Shown: piece after piece, positions 14,491 to 26,362 of the stretch
How positions within the stretch are numbered: the first letter of the stretch is position 1
How the letters are laid out: each line of letters begins with the position of its first letter
From: Terana coerulea
Taxonomy: Eukaryota; Basidiomycota; Agaricomycetes; Polyporales; Phanerochaetaceae
Direction: 5' to 3'
DNA length: 64,000 bases
Assembly: GCA_024811115.1 (NCBI GenBank)
Contig: JAKOGH010000690.1
Span: 620,001 to 684,000 of the forward strand
Program-made: the position numbers and the translations under genes
Notes under the pieces: generated by a model
What the model saw: only the letters and a program-made list of their open reading frames with translations
Database searches by the model: none
Told to the model about the DNA's origin: nothing

Positions 14491-16238
14491 TCACCAAAAG
14501 CGACTACTGTCCGGTGGCAAGTTCCTTGCCATTCGCAGCATTACAATATCTGACGTCAAACTGGAGAACTGATGTAGTCCTGTCATCAGTAACGATGCAG
14601 CAGTGAAGATAATTCAAGGCTCACTCCATTCCCTATAAGCATCTGCGCTCTCTGTCCAATAAGCATGTCCACTGCTTGCGCAACATATTTCTGCTCCTTC
14701 GTCAACGCTAGATCCCTGCTCGTCGCTATCCGCTGCCAGCCGCCCATACTTCCCAATGCTTTCTTCAACTGCGCTGCCCACTTAGCCTTGCCGTTCGTCA
14801 TGACATAAATGTTCTTCAACCCCGCACCCGCACGCGTTCTTCTGACTTCGTCGACTTTTTGAACGATCTGCGCCAGTGTAGGGTAGCACCGCTTCAAGTA
14901 CAGCTGCATGTTCTGTTCGGTGGTTTCCCCGCCTCCGCCGCCATATGGTGTCACCCATTGATCCAAAAGACCGTCGAACGAATTGAACGCATTGAAGGAG
15001 GCTCCCCATCGCGCGAGGTGTGCGCAGTGCTCCTCGAAGTCTCCACGCCGGAGATGAAGGACAAGGAGCCCAGGGAGTACTGTGTACGGATCGCGCAGAG
15101 GTTCGAGGGCTTTAGGCGGATAATAGGGTTCTATCGGAGGGACAGGCGAGAAGAGGTGGCGGTTAACGTCAAATGCAGCTTGCACAAGAGGTGACCAGCC
15201 TAAGAGACGGAGGATTGGGGATTGGGCAAGGGCAGGCCAGATGGACAATAGACGTTCCTTTTCCCCGTATATACTGCATGTATGCGCTGTTAAAATGGCC
15301 AGGGCACTAGTAGGAAACACGTTCACTCACTAATAGTCGAATATTCTATCCGAATCCCGAGAGATTTCGATACACGGTTCATCTTGATCGCGCAGCCAAC
15401 CTGCCCATGTACTCAATATCTTCTCAGCAGAGGGCTGTTCTTCACGCATAAGATGTGCGATGGCTTGTGTTTCCACTACACGAGGCCGTGGACATACTTT
15501 GTCGAAGAATTTCTTGTGTATCGCTAGCGGTGTTGTGTCCCCTTCAACGAAGGCTTCGCCAATGAGCGGCCCTTTCATCGACATGCCGTTGAGCAACCAC
15601 ACAACCCGACAAATCCTACAAATGCACTCACCGGATATAAGCGCAGACAAGGGTATCTGAGAGGGAATCAGCTTTCCAGCAAATCCAGAGTACTCGGTAT
15701 TGTCTCTATTCCAGGTATAATTATCAAACACAAAGCTAGCAGGACAGTGAGTCGTTGAAGAAGTTATAAGGAACCACAGTTGTCTTACTCACGATCTTCC
15801 GCTACTATACGCAACCTGCGCGTTCATAATGAGATCTTCTAGGTAGTTACCCCAGCCCAGCGCTGTGTTCAACGCGCCCTTCAGTACCCACTCGGCATGC
15901 AAGTATACAGCACACACACCTGAGACATGGTTGTCCACCCAAAGATACTTGTCTCCCGCTCGCAAGGCTCTCGACACGTCATGCTGTGGTAGCGCGAGCT
16001 CGGCGCGGTGGTACTCCTCGTACAGCGGCGGTTTGTTTTTCTCGTATTGCATCGCTTTCCACTTGTCCCATAGCTTCACCGTTCCAAAGAGTATGGTCGA
16101 CAAGAACGCAGTCCATACAATCAAAGAACGTGTCGTTAGTCGTCTTCCGAGGAGTTGGATGAATTGGCTTGTGCCTCTTGGCCGGCGAGGAGACAGAGAG
16201 AGTTTGCGCGACAGAGGTAGACGAGGTGAGCCTCTCAT
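14491..16238 (-). CDS. O-fucosyltransferase-like glycosyltransferase, type II membrane protein
   Basis: The start MRGSPRLPLSRKLSLSPRR gives a short basic cytosolic tail, then one signal anchor (LIVWTAFLSTILFGTVKLW), so the rest should face the Golgi or ER lumen. The lumenal part has a WGNYLEDLIMNAQ region, FVFDNYTWN, and the motif VLHLRRGDFEEHC, the conserved Arg-containing loop of GDP-fucose O-fucosyltransferase-fold enzymes. The last block is MLIGNG, then an intron, then FSSLTSDIVMLRM, and it ends SRFW with TGA at 14491-14493. About five exons are needed. This family is common in Agaricomycetes, often annotated only as an O-fucosyltransferase-family protein; donor and acceptor here are unknown. 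Confidence 0.8.
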
Positions 16239-16523
16239 CCGGCTAGGTTATGTCGGAGGTAATATGATGGTGCGAATGAGATTCAGAATCAAGCGGGTAT
16301 ATGCTGCGCACAGCGACGAACTGCGACATCATGGCAAGTGAAGAAGTTCGGCAGACGCCCATAAGCGGCTGCACAGGGCGTCGAGGTGTGTTTGAGAAGG
16401 TGCAGTTGCATAGTTCGAATAAGGGACGTATTCGTAGGCAACATGCAGCAGTGCAGGAGCGATACAAAACTGGCCTAGTAAATGTCATAGAGTCCAGGTT
16501 TGGTAAACACGCAACACTACTGA

Positions 16524-19236
16524 CTACGCGACCGCCACCGAGTCCAACTCGAACAGATGAACAGCCCCAAGCCAAGCCATAACAATCTCCACGCGAGGGC
16601 CATGTAGAGGAATATTGATGCTCAGTGGCTTCTTCTTGGTAGGTTTGCCCGCCGCTTTCTCTGCCGCCTTCTCTGCCGCTGCCTTCTCTGCCCTCTCGCG
16701 CTGTTTTGCTGCTATGGGCACAAGCAGCATACGCGCGTGGTCCAACGACTGTACGAGGTTCGTTCCTCCGGATCCATTACTCGGGGTGTCGCGCCCGGAC
16801 GGCGGGTTCGAGATCGTTTGTACGGCGGAACTGGAGCTCGAGCCATTGACACCGACGGTAGGGGTGGTCGCTGAGCTCGAGCCTGCCGCAGAGATAGGCT
16901 CTGGGACAAGGATGGACAAGGGGCGTTCGACCTCTTTAGTCTTAGCCCTCGCTGAGCGGGAGTGTAGCTCGATTGCCATCGTTGTGCTACGCATGGATGA
17001 GTGGGGCTGAATGCCGGTGCGCCATCCACCAGCAAGACGTTCGAGGACTTCGATAAATTCGGCCTGAGCCATGGACCGCGGAGGCAAAAAGACAGGGTAG
17101 CCTTCCAGTCCATCGACGAGCATAGCGGAACGGTAGAATGTGGGGATGAGAGCGGAGAAGTCACCCAGAAGGATTTGACTCATAAGGATGCTAAAGTGGG
17201 ACTCAACGAGCAAAGGGTGGTAAGTCGTGAACATCATGGGCAGGTCCGGATGAAGTGGAGGCGGAGGCTGGTTTGCGCTTCCAGGGCGATAGCTCAACGA
17301 AAGCAGGAATGCGTGCTCGGCTTTAGCAGATAGGTCCACGTCGTCGGCTGGGTCGATAGGCGGTCCCTCAAGTGTGTCGAAGTGTGCAAGAAACCTCTCG
17401 TGGTCGCGCATACTTTTCCTGACCAGGTTGAAGATCTGCTCGCGGAAGCCTTCATCTGCCAGCACTTGCCTGTACGCCTTGAGCTTAGCACCGTCCTTGC
17501 TCCCCAACGGCCCCTCGGGGTTTCCAATCTCGACACCGCCATACCGCCCGTTCTCCACATAGCACAACCTTAACTCGGCGCCTTCTGCGGTGAGTTCCTT
17601 CTTGATGTCCTCCAACTGGAGAATAGCCTGTTCGATCAGGAAGACGGCGTGCTGAAGATAAGCCGCCCCCTAAGAAACAGGCACTGAGGCTCAATGGGTT
17701 CCGGAGCATCCGGCAGCACGGACGGATGGAGGAGCAGGGGCTCTCCGTCAGGCCCGTCGATGGTCGGTCCCTCCATACTCGGAGGCGTACTCGTTCCGTC
17801 GACGGGGGCTTGCCCATTGAGTCTCAAGAGACTGGGTTTCCCCTTTTTCTTCTTGGTTTTTCCGCGCTGTTCGCTGGTGAGCCCGTTGCCACGGTGTCCC
17901 ATCTTTGCTTTCCGCTGAGCACGGGACTCGCGGAGTACATGCGTGAAGTCTTTCGCCGCCATGGCGAACTCATCGCGAAACAGTGGACAATTCCACGGGT
18001 GCGATAGAATTCAAGGCGGTGAGGGTGAACGGCTATGAGGCTATCCAAGAGTGTTGTGCTCGTGGACTCAGCCAACTGCCTATCAAAGACGCATGTGTCA
18101 GCTAAAACATGAGACGCGTAAGATCCAAAATACCTGGATGGGATCTTCTCGTGGAAGAAGTGCACATATTGTGCGTCCACGTCGTGTGGGTCTGGCTCTG
18201 ACTTTGGTACAATGAAAGCATAGACGTTGACCAAAACTCACCGAAACGCAACACCCTCTCCGCGATATCATCGAAGACACTGCCCCCTGCATAACCATGA
18301 CGCTAGAGGCAATTTCATCTGCTTTGTAGGCAGCTGACAACTTCTGCACTGCCAAGGCCCTAAGTCGATGCACACGCATAGCCGACATCTGAACATTCCT
18401 TCCGTTATTTTCGCCTACCCCTGCTAGGCCTAGAGACTGGGCCAAGCCCCATGGACTTTGGTTGTATCCAGAACCGCCCCTCATAGACCCCAGAGCAGCA
18501 GCGGATAAGCCTGAGGAAGCGCGCACAGACAGTTCCGACGCCTCATCAATGAGTCTTCTAATCTGGGTGACAGACCTGAAGACTCCGGGGTCGATAGGAG
18601 GGGTGTAGCTTTACCTGGCCGGGGAGTCGGTAGCGGCGGCGGCGGAGGTAGATGTGCAAATGTACCGTGAGGTGACTCCGGAGGCGAATGATCTCCGAGA
18701 CTCGCAAACCCGTGTATGCGACGGGCAGGATTGGTGTAAGACTGCCCCGAGGAGGAGGAAAGAGCAGGGATTCGCGTCTCCGGGGAGGATGTGAGCGTGG
18801 CTGGGTCCAAGTTGATGACAAGGAGGGACTCTAGGAGTTCAACTGGAAGCTGAAGCCATGGTCCCTGAAGTAGATATGCATAAGAGTCAAAGCAGAACGA
18901 TCAAAGCGACCAGCGTACGTGGTAAGAGCTGATGTATCTCCAGTGCTTATTCCGACTAATGCAGAGCACCGGCGGACGCTCTCAGGCTCCGTCGCGGTTT
19001 TACCGGACGGGTGGGTATCCTTCGCTTTGGCCGCTTTCTTCGCCTTCTTTTTCTTCTTTTTCTTTGCCGCACCAGCGAACTCTTCCATTCGATGCAGTCT
19101 CAGCAACAGGCGAAGGGGAAGGTGAGCGGGAGTCGTGAGACGAAGGGGGTGTTGGCAGCAAGACTGTGGGGTTTACACCGTTCGGCTCATCAAACTTGCA
19201 CATTATGTCGTTCGGAGAGACAGTAAGGACCGGCAT
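16524..19236 (-). CDS. Conserved basidiomycete protein with TPR-like region, unknown function
   Basis: I do not recognise a named function. The N-terminus (MPVLTVSPNDIMCKFDEPN at 19236) is followed by a Lys-rich stretch (about 19040-19075). The two lie in different frames, so there is a missed splice or an indel near 19090; MEEFAG at 19088 is the alternative start. Next come a short helical exon (PWLQLPVELLESLLVINLDP), a Pro-rich linker, and RRLIDEASELSVRASSGL. Then AAYKADEIASSVMVMQG and SVFDDIAERVLRF lead into helical repeats such as LLDSLIAVHPHRLEFYRTRG, which look tetratricopeptide-like. The C-terminal half (16524-17650) has LCYVENGRYGGVEIGNPEGP and a long Ala/Lys tail ending at TAG 16524-16526. 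A soluble scaffold is my guess. Confidence 0.68.
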
Positions 19237-19445
19237 GGCGCAGACCAGACGAGGTTTTATGACAAGAGCCCGAGGCAGTACCTGGCGGTACGTGAAGTGC
19301 CAGGCTGCTTTGACGCGGAATTTGTGAAAGCGGATGTTGTGATCGTGGGAAAGTATTTCGGAGGAAGTCAGAAGACGCTCGTTTGGGTAAGTTCATCCTT
19401 GTAGTTGTTGCGATACTTAGACCCTGACACCGTCTGCCCTGCCTC

Positions 19446-20267
19446 ATGAAATGGAACACAGGCTTGCGCTATACTCTGAACATAGCCTGGTTATGCGTCG
19501 TAGTCAAAGCTAATACAGAGATTGTGAACTTTGCCGCCTCTTCTTCCCAATATCCAGACTACCAGGTGCCCTCGACATGGTATTCTTCCTCATGCCCACT
19601 ATACTCTCGTTGCTGATAGAGACCTGTTTGCATTATAGGCCTGCTCTTTCGCGTAGCCAACCCGAGCTCATGGTCAATGCTGCTCCTGGGCCAGCCGGTA
19701 CGGTGGCTTATGGTGGCTGTGATTATGGAAATGCGAGCTGTCAAGACTTCTTGTGGACCATCCTTGACTTGGACGATCCGGTTTGGGATAACTTCTATAA
19801 GTTTACGTTGAAAATATCCTGGCCCGCGAGTGTACGTTGCCACATTGGCTCGGAAAGAAAGCTAGACGTGCTGATGTGAGTAGTATCCGGCAGACTTTGA
19901 CCTCAGAATAATACCAGCAGTGGAGTTGCCGGCCCATGCCACGCTACCCAATACGACTCATCACGGGCGCACTGTTGCCAGCTTTCGCAAAAATCCGCGT
20001 CGACATTATGCTCGCATCCAACTTGTCGACACCGGATTGCGAGCTCCATCATTGTCGGACCTTCCGTCGCCAGCTGTGCCCTTTATCATTGCACTCGAGC
20101 CGCTGCATCTAGGTGTTCTCCCCGGGTCAGTCGTTCCAGTCTTGGCGGCTCTTGTCCCGCTGGTTGCGTTCGCTTGGCTGGTACTAGTGCCTCGAGTTCA
20201 GCGCTACATATCACTTGTGGCGGATGATGTTCGGAGGGAGAGTTTAGCATCAAGGAAGGTCCAATAA
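19446..20267 (+). CDS. ER-type single-pass membrane protein, possibly Pga1-like
   Basis: The start MKWNTGLRYTLNIAWLCVVV at 19446 is a good signal peptide followed by KANTEIVNFAASS. Later exons carry ASCQDFLWTILDLDDPVW and FYKFTLKISWPAS, then VELPAHATLP and HYARIQLVDTG. Near the C-terminus is one membrane helix (VVPVLAALVPLVAFAWLVLV) before a short basic tail ending at 20267. This topology, a lumenal domain plus one C-terminal helix, and the NTEI-NF start remind me of Pga1, partner of GPI mannosyltransferase II, but the match is weak. The joints at about 19553-19660 and 19820-19920 do not fit one frame cleanly, so an indel or unusual introns are likely. It is divergent from the TPR-like gene, 209 bp away. 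Confidence 0.55.
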
Positions 20268-20586
20268 TCTATACAACGAATTGGGTCTGGAATATAATCT
20301 CCATCTTGACATTCCAAGCTAACGAGTGTCGCTGGCTTTGCCACGGATACTTGCTCTGTGTACCACCAGCCTAATACTACACTTGCTATTTTCGGTAGCC
20401 AGCCAGGTTCGGCTCGATCGAGTCGAATCAAGCTCGCCTGACCCGCTGACCTGCGCCTCCGCCTCGTCTATCCTGATCCAGGCGGGGCCATGGGAGCCCC
20501 TATATGAATCCGCCTGTCTCCGACTCTCCGTCTCACGAACCATCACAACCACTCACCACACAACCACCACGCACTCCCAGACGACC
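20268..20586. promoter_or_regulatory. Promoter of the small basic-protein gene
   Basis: A TATATGAA element lies at 20501-20508, about 80 bp before the next start codon, followed by a C/A-rich leader. There is no other gene. Confidence 0.45.
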
Positions 20587-21088
20587 ATGGAACGCGCGAA
20601 GTCGTTGCCGCTGCCAGGTCATGTTCCCCCACATCCCCCTGCAAGTACGTGTTATATACGAGATGGCTGTCCATGCAAGAAACTCACGTCGGTACATAAC
20701 AGTGAAGGTCGCAGGCCGCCGTCTGTCCGTCACATCGCGCCCGAAGCCGCATGCTGCTCACAAGTAAGCACAATCCTCCTATACACATTCACGTAACTCT
20801 GATGCCGCTCACAGTGAAGCGAAGCCTGCCGCAGATACTGCCGACAACGACACCGGGCCCACAGACTATCCTAGGCCCGCTGCGCCGGGCGAGCACCCCC
20901 TCACGAGCACCACGCGCATGAAGAGGAACAGCCCAAGAAGCAAGAGGAAGCACGGTATGTCTGACCACGAACGTAGGCTCGCTGAGATGGCTTCCAAGAA
21001 AGGAGGCACCGCGGCTACCAGGGATGCTGGGTCCAATACACCTGCGATGAGGATTGCGCAGCCTGCTGCGAAAGCATTTGGAGTTTAA
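20587..21088 (+). CDS. Small basic protein, unknown function
   Basis: Three exons (20587-20644, 20703-20763, 20815-21088) give 130 residues, starting MERAKSLPLPG and ending AAKAFGV with TAA at 21086-21088. The chain has no hydrophobic segment, is rich in Pro, Ala and Lys/Arg, and has a strongly basic patch (MKRNSPRSKRKHG) that could act as a nuclear localisation signal. A helix follows it (SDHERRLAEMASKK). Both introns have good GTANGY donors and CAG acceptors and keep phase, which supports the model. I do not recognise a family; nuclear location is inference. Confidence 0.62.
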
Positions 21089-21359
21089 TGGGGTGGTGGA
21101 TCGAGACGAAAGAGCATAACGGACTGCATACTTGTAATTGTACGACCAGGCTGAAGGCAAGCCGTGTATCAATATTGTATCCATAACATTTATGTAGGGT
21201 TCCCGACTGCGTCACCATCCAGTGCTACGAGTGAGGCCTAGGTCTAAGAATCCCCAATCACCTGGCACGCATGCAAGTCCCCATTGGTTAGCATTGAATC
21301 TCGTCAACTTGGCGAACACTGTCAACGTGAATTGCGTAAGAATGCGACGTTACACCCCA

Positions 21360-23707
21360 TCATACCCAACGTTTGAGTATCCTTTCCACCACTTCAAACG
21401 TTTCGCCCTTCGTACCCCACGTCTCTCCGTGCTGCGTGCCCCACTTCTTCGTCCCAAACGCCTCGCCGATGCCCAACATCGTCGCCTTCACCGCCGTCGC
21501 ATTGTACGCCGAGCTCGTCTGCTTCGTCTCCCCTAGGATCGACACGAACGCCTGCCACCGTGCGGCGTAGTACTCGCCGACGAGGCCCGCCCACTGCTTG
21601 GACGCATAGTCGTTGATCTCGCCCGTCGGGCCCCACAGAGTGATCTGGTTCCTGGCTTGGTACTCGAGATACGCCGCATACGACGTGTTTCCCGTGCGCC
21701 CACTGTTTCGCATCCGCAATCCAAGTGCTAAGCAGGTAGTTCTCGTTGGTATACAGCAATGTGTCTAGATCCTGCAGGAGGTCGAGGAGCGGCTGACCGG
21801 CGCTTGTCACATCGCTGGCTGTAGATGCGGAGGTGTTCCAGACTGAGATGAGCTGTACATAGTGGTCGATGAAACGGTTGGCGAGAAGCTGCCGAGAGAG
21901 CTCGACGGTGTCGAAGACGAACTCGGGAGACTTCTTCAAGGATGGCGTGGATTTTGCTGCCCGCACGAACAGCTGGAGTGCCGCAAGAATGGTTGCATTG
22001 GTGTCATACGGGATTTTCGTTGGGTGGTGGCCTGTGCCGAGTGAGCATCCGAATCTTCGCGGAAGAGAAGGCGCGCGTACCAGTAATGTTCACCAAGCCC
22101 GTGGTGGCAGGGACAAGCTCGAAGATGCTCTTGATAGTAGCCTGAGAGCTCGCGTCTTGGTTGCTGTAGACCGTCGAACCGAGGATGCTCCAAGCCTTCT
22201 GTAGATGCTGAGGCAGCGTCTTCACCAAGTACCTCCGCGCTGCCCATTTTAGCACGTAGTCCGAAACACGCAACGGTACAGGGGACCAAGCCTGGTCTAA
22301 CAGCACGTCGTACACGAGCTCGTTCCCGGGTTCCTGGCCTTCCATCGTAAGTCCCATCCCCACCATGGTGCTCCCGTTTGAATGCAGCGCGTCAATAGGT
22401 CCTTGGGTGATTGCCGGAAGGTTCCCCTCGATACCCATGTTTCCGCCATAGTCGTGCAGCTCGCACCATACCCACTGTTTACCAAAGTAGGAGTTTGTGC
22501 GGTTCCACTGCGGCTGGGCCTCGCTGTAAAGGTCGAGGATGAGCATGCTGTCGTCGCCCGGGACGCCGCCGAGGTACGCCTCGATGCGTTCGTTTGTCCA
22601 GAACGTTGCACTGGAAAAGAACAGCCAGCCTTGCATGACCCACACCGCGTCGGGATCTGCGGCCCGCAGGCTGTCGAAGGTGCCGGATGTGACGGAGGCG
22701 AGGTATGACGTGTTGCCGCTGAAGGGGTTGTTCTCGTTATACTGGTCCAGCGTGTAGAAATGCGTGATGTTGCCGTAGGCTCGCTGCTGCTTAGAGATGA
22801 ACGACTGCTGCATCTGCGAGAACATGGGATCGAATGGTTCGAGGAAAGAGTCGTTGGTGAGGGCCGTTGGGAATCCTGACCATGCACTTCCGTTGATGAT
22901 GGCCGCCTGCGGGTAATGCGATGCGAATGTACGAGGGACGAATCCTGTAAAAGCGGGCAAGATTGGCGTCATGCCTAACTCCAACATACGGGGTAGAATC
23001 TGCTTCTGCAGGGCAAACTGGTCGTCGATCCATTGAGTAGGCAAAGACCCTCCCCAGGAGCCCTGCTCGTTTCCGAAGCGGTTCCAGGGCAAGAACGCCG
23101 GCCCCGCAAGGAATTCAGAAATATCAGCCTCTGAGAGACCGACGTCCTTGAAGACTTCGACTAGGATGGCCTCGTAGCCGACCCAAGCCAATGGCAGGTT
23201 GACGCCACGCAAAGCGAGCCAATCGAGGAGAAGAGACCATTTTTCGAAGTTCCAGAACGCCGTCGTGTAACCGAACGTGACTGTATTGAAGTGGTACCTG
23301 TAGGGCACGATGGCGTTTCCCGTGACTGGCTTGCCGACCTTCGGAAGAGGAGATGGCAACTCATGCAGACGAGACCCTGTCCAAAATATGTCCACCCCGC
23401 CGAATTCGGTCGCATACCTACTATGAGTTGAGTGATTGAGTTCAAGGAGGAAGCATCGTGCGTACGTGTACAGTCCTCGCGCGCACGCACTCGTGGTGGT
23501 ACAGGACACGGTGACGCCTCCAGCGCGGCTTTTCGTGTCGCTTATGACGAATGTATCTCCTTCACCGTCCACAGGCGTGAACGTGAACTTGCCTGCATGC
23601 TGCGGCATCAGTCTCTCCACAATGCCATAGGCTCCGTCGACGGCCACCGCCGCAAACGCAGCAGAAAACGCCGCACAGAGCGCCAGGAGCCCAGTGAGCC
23701 TGATCAT
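21360..23707 (-). CDS. Alpha-N-acetylglucosaminidase, GH89 (NAGLU-like)
   Basis: A secreted or vacuolar glycosidase that removes terminal alpha-linked N-acetylglucosamine. The start MIRLTGLLALCAAFSAAFAA (23705-23707) is a signal peptide. Family blocks follow: VDIFWTGSRLHELPSPLP, YHFNTVTFGYTTAFW, the active-site strand RGVNLPLAWVGYEAI, LPWNRFGNEQGSWGG, TLDQYNENNPFSG, VWVMQGWLFFS and WVWCELHDYGGNMG, with GLTMEGQEPGNELVYDVLL carrying the second acidic region. One intron (about 23413-23460, 48 nt) is in frame and stop-free; another is near 22047-22099. The last ~115 residues (YLEYQARNQITLWGP to the stop at 21360-21362) lie in another frame because of one extra base at 21688-21693. No intron fits there, so this looks like a consensus error or a recent mutation. 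Several N-glycosylation sites are present. Confidence 0.9.
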
Positions 23708-25270
23708 GGCCAACCTTGAGGATATGGATCCACCGGCTGTGCCCCCACCCGCGTCGTGCGGGGCTTTATGTGTGTCCCGTTGGCGATTGTTGGCGAACAT
23801 CCATCTATCGCGGGTCAGGAACGCAATATACGAGGATCTTCTTACCACGTGCGCATCATGACCGTGTGGGCACCACTGTGCTTAGATATTGCTTGAAGTT
23901 TCTGCCACGATAGCTCCCAAGCCAAAGAGACCTATAGACACATTGGTCCCGCCTGGTCAAAAACAAAAGTCTCAGCGAAAAGTTCGGGGTGCTTTAAGTC
24001 GATTATGAACACTCACAAAGTGCAGTTCACTCGGGAAGGTGATATGTGACGACATTGCGGAGAGAGCTGCTTCACGACGGCACGTTTGTCCTACAGGAGC
24101 GTCTTACGAAACCATTTTCGCTGGGAAAGGTCTGTTTGATATGTGTGCTTATGACTTGAAGCCTGTACACTTAGCTGCGTGAATAGAGCAGAATGTAATC
24201 GCAATAACAGGGCGCACCTTGAGCAGCAAGCGCCAGCAGCTGTAGTCTAATCTGCTGTAATCGGGCCTTCAACGAAGACAGCGACGCTGTCCTCTGATGC
24301 AAAGCGGTTCACATTCGGTGTAGCGGGGAGTATGTGGAAGATGGGGCAAGACTTTGTGCTGGCGATCTCTGGGCGCTTTGTTTACATCAGAGGCGCGGGA
24401 AGCTTCCGCTTTTGCCCAAAACAGGTCAGGACCAGAACCGTCGCGTCGCCCTCCCCTCGTACACTTTCTCATGAGTATTCCTTCACCCCTGCACTCAAAT
24501 CCATCAGATACTTGCAGACCTTGAACGCGCTCATTTCACCCGATTCCTCGGAGAAAGGCCAAAGCGAATACATTTACCCCGCCAGCCCCCTCGTGGCACG
24601 ACGGCTACGGAAAGCACATTCAACTTGCGGTGTTTCTACGGAGAGGTGGAAGCTGAGCGGGGCAAGTCGACGTCGTGAAGACCGCATGCATGATGCAATA
24701 GTACGGCGGCTTCACGAAGCTCTCTTGGGTCGCGTGCGACGGCCGTAACGGCTGGATATCCAGTTCATGAAGGACTTAGAGCGACTTCTTTCGGGGACTT
24801 GTCGCCATGTGTATCTGGCACGTTTCTCTGCTGCTGCGACTGTAGCTAACAGCGTTTACTCTGGGCCTCGTGCTTTAGATCTTTAGACTTGATAGCAGTA
24901 GCGAACATTCGTTACAACGATTCCGGCCACCCACCTTCGCTGTGCGTAGCATCCATCGGGCCCATCCTAATACAAGCCCCTGCAACACTGCCGTAGAGTT
25001 TCCGTACGATTGGGACGCTAGAAGGCCGGTAGAAGCTGATCATCGTGCATACTGGAGTTGGACAGGCCTCCCGCGAGATGATTGCGAGATGGGGTGATGA
25101 AATCAGACATGCGCATGCTTTTGGATGGTGTCGGCCACGTATAGCGAGTGTTTAAGAACATGGCCTGAGAGAGCTGTCACGAGCTCGGTGCTGGATTGGC
25201 ATTTCTCAGTTGGCATATTTCCGGAAGCCGCGCTGCTCGTTCTTGACCACCATCCACCACCATCGCCGCC
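23708..25270. other. Gene-poor interval
   Basis: About 1.56 kb holding the promoters of the glycosidase (-) and the thioredoxin-like gene (+). The longest plus-strand frame (24332-24748) has no family features and I do not call it. Confidence 0.45.
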
Positions 25271-25841
25271 ATGCCTCTACGATACACCGAGGACCCTGCC
25301 TCGCCCGAGTCCGTCAAGGGCGCGCCGGAGGATTTCATCGTGTTCTACTCGTCCCGCGATGAGCACGGCAAGATGTGGTGTCCGGTATAGCTTCTGCTTC
25401 CAGCGCTGCGCGACTGATTGAAGGACCCTTGGCTCATGATCATGGGGTATAGGACTGCCGCGACGTCGAAGAGACGATATCCAAGACATTCTCACAAGCA
25501 GAAGGGCCCTCGGCGCTGATCGTCTGGGTGGGCCAGCGGCCAGAGTACGTGTAGTAGCGGTCCCCCTCGGATGCCGTTTTTTCCGGCGTTCTTATCTTCA
25601 CCGCCTCATACACGCCTTTGCCCACCGCCAGATGGAAGGCGGCTTCCAACCCATTCAGAGCCGGGCCCTGGAACGTCGGATCGATTCCGACAGTCATCAG
25701 AGTCAAGGATGTGCGTGTCTCCACTCGCCTGGTCTCGCGGCCGCGCAAGACGCTCACAAAACCCGCTGACTTTTGCAGGGTGCGAGGCTCGTCGAGGAAG
25801 AGATTCTGAATGGCCTTGCCCAGCTGGCGGTGGTCCCATGA
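25271..25841 (+). CDS. Thioredoxin-like protein, TXNDC17/TRP14 type
   Basis: A small cytosolic disulfide reductase. The start MPLRYTEDPASPESVKG leads to the strand FIVFYSSRDEHGKMWCP, and the next exon begins DCRDVEETI. Joined, the active site is WCPDC, the signature of the TXNDC17 (TRP14, DUF953) family rather than the WCGPC of classical thioredoxin. Exon 3 has NPFRAGPWNVGSIPTVIRV, with the conserved cis-Pro before T, and exon 4 ends LAQLAVVP with TGA at 25839-25841. Introns are near 25389-25440, 25544-25632 and 25710-25777. The length of about 115 residues fits the family. TRP14 homologues reduce peptide disulfides and cystine; that role is known for the family, not shown here. Confidence 0.85.
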
Positions 25842-25977
25842 TGGTGCGAATGGGGCGTCTGTAGCATGTCGTGATCTCGCGGACTGCATGTATTCCCTCC
25901 AGCATTATTAACACCGCCCGCATATCGAGTCCCAGATGCATTCAGCGCAATCTGCAGAGCGCCCGGTACACGCATGA

Positions 25978-26280
25978 TCGGCTTCTCCCTGCGCGAAAGG
26001 GAGCAGTCGGGTCCCTCGACAGTCGCAGAGACTCCCCACCCGGAGCGCTATCGACGCCTTCTCGCAGCGTCTCGACCCGACTTGTCCAACGACGCTCTCG
26101 CCGCTGGACATCCTCCCGCAGTCAAGCGCACTCGAAGCCGCGTTTTTTCGTCGGAGCGAGCGCGATCCCATTGACAGCCTGGTTTCTCGCGAAGACGCCC
26201 GGTACATCGTGGGCTACTACATGATCATATCGCATACACGAGGGGGGGAGTATGGTATCAGCTCAAATCTCCGTCTCTGA
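25978..26280 (+). other. Orphan open frame with protein-like composition
   Basis: A reading frame without its own ATG near the start runs through FSQRLDPTCP, LDILPQSSALEAAFFRRSE and REDARYIVGYYMIIS to TGA at 26278-26280. The helical, balanced composition looks more like real protein than the two other frames. It ends just before the amidase gene. It could be the last exon of an unseen gene or a relic; I have no family for it. Confidence 0.3.
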
Positions 26281-26362
26281 TGAGTACTTAAGCATTGACA
26301 AAGGACGTACCCGTAGGCGTGGACAGACTCCCCAGTCTTCTGCAACCCTGGCCCCCTCCACG

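Noticed and set aside
20954..20976. A GT...AG interval of about 22 nt in the small basic-protein gene
   Set aside because: Too short to be a spliceosomal intron, and the frame is open through it.
23705..23848. A longer N-terminus for the GH89 enzyme starting at 23848
   Set aside because: The inner Met at 23707 starts a perfect signal peptide; the extension would bury it.
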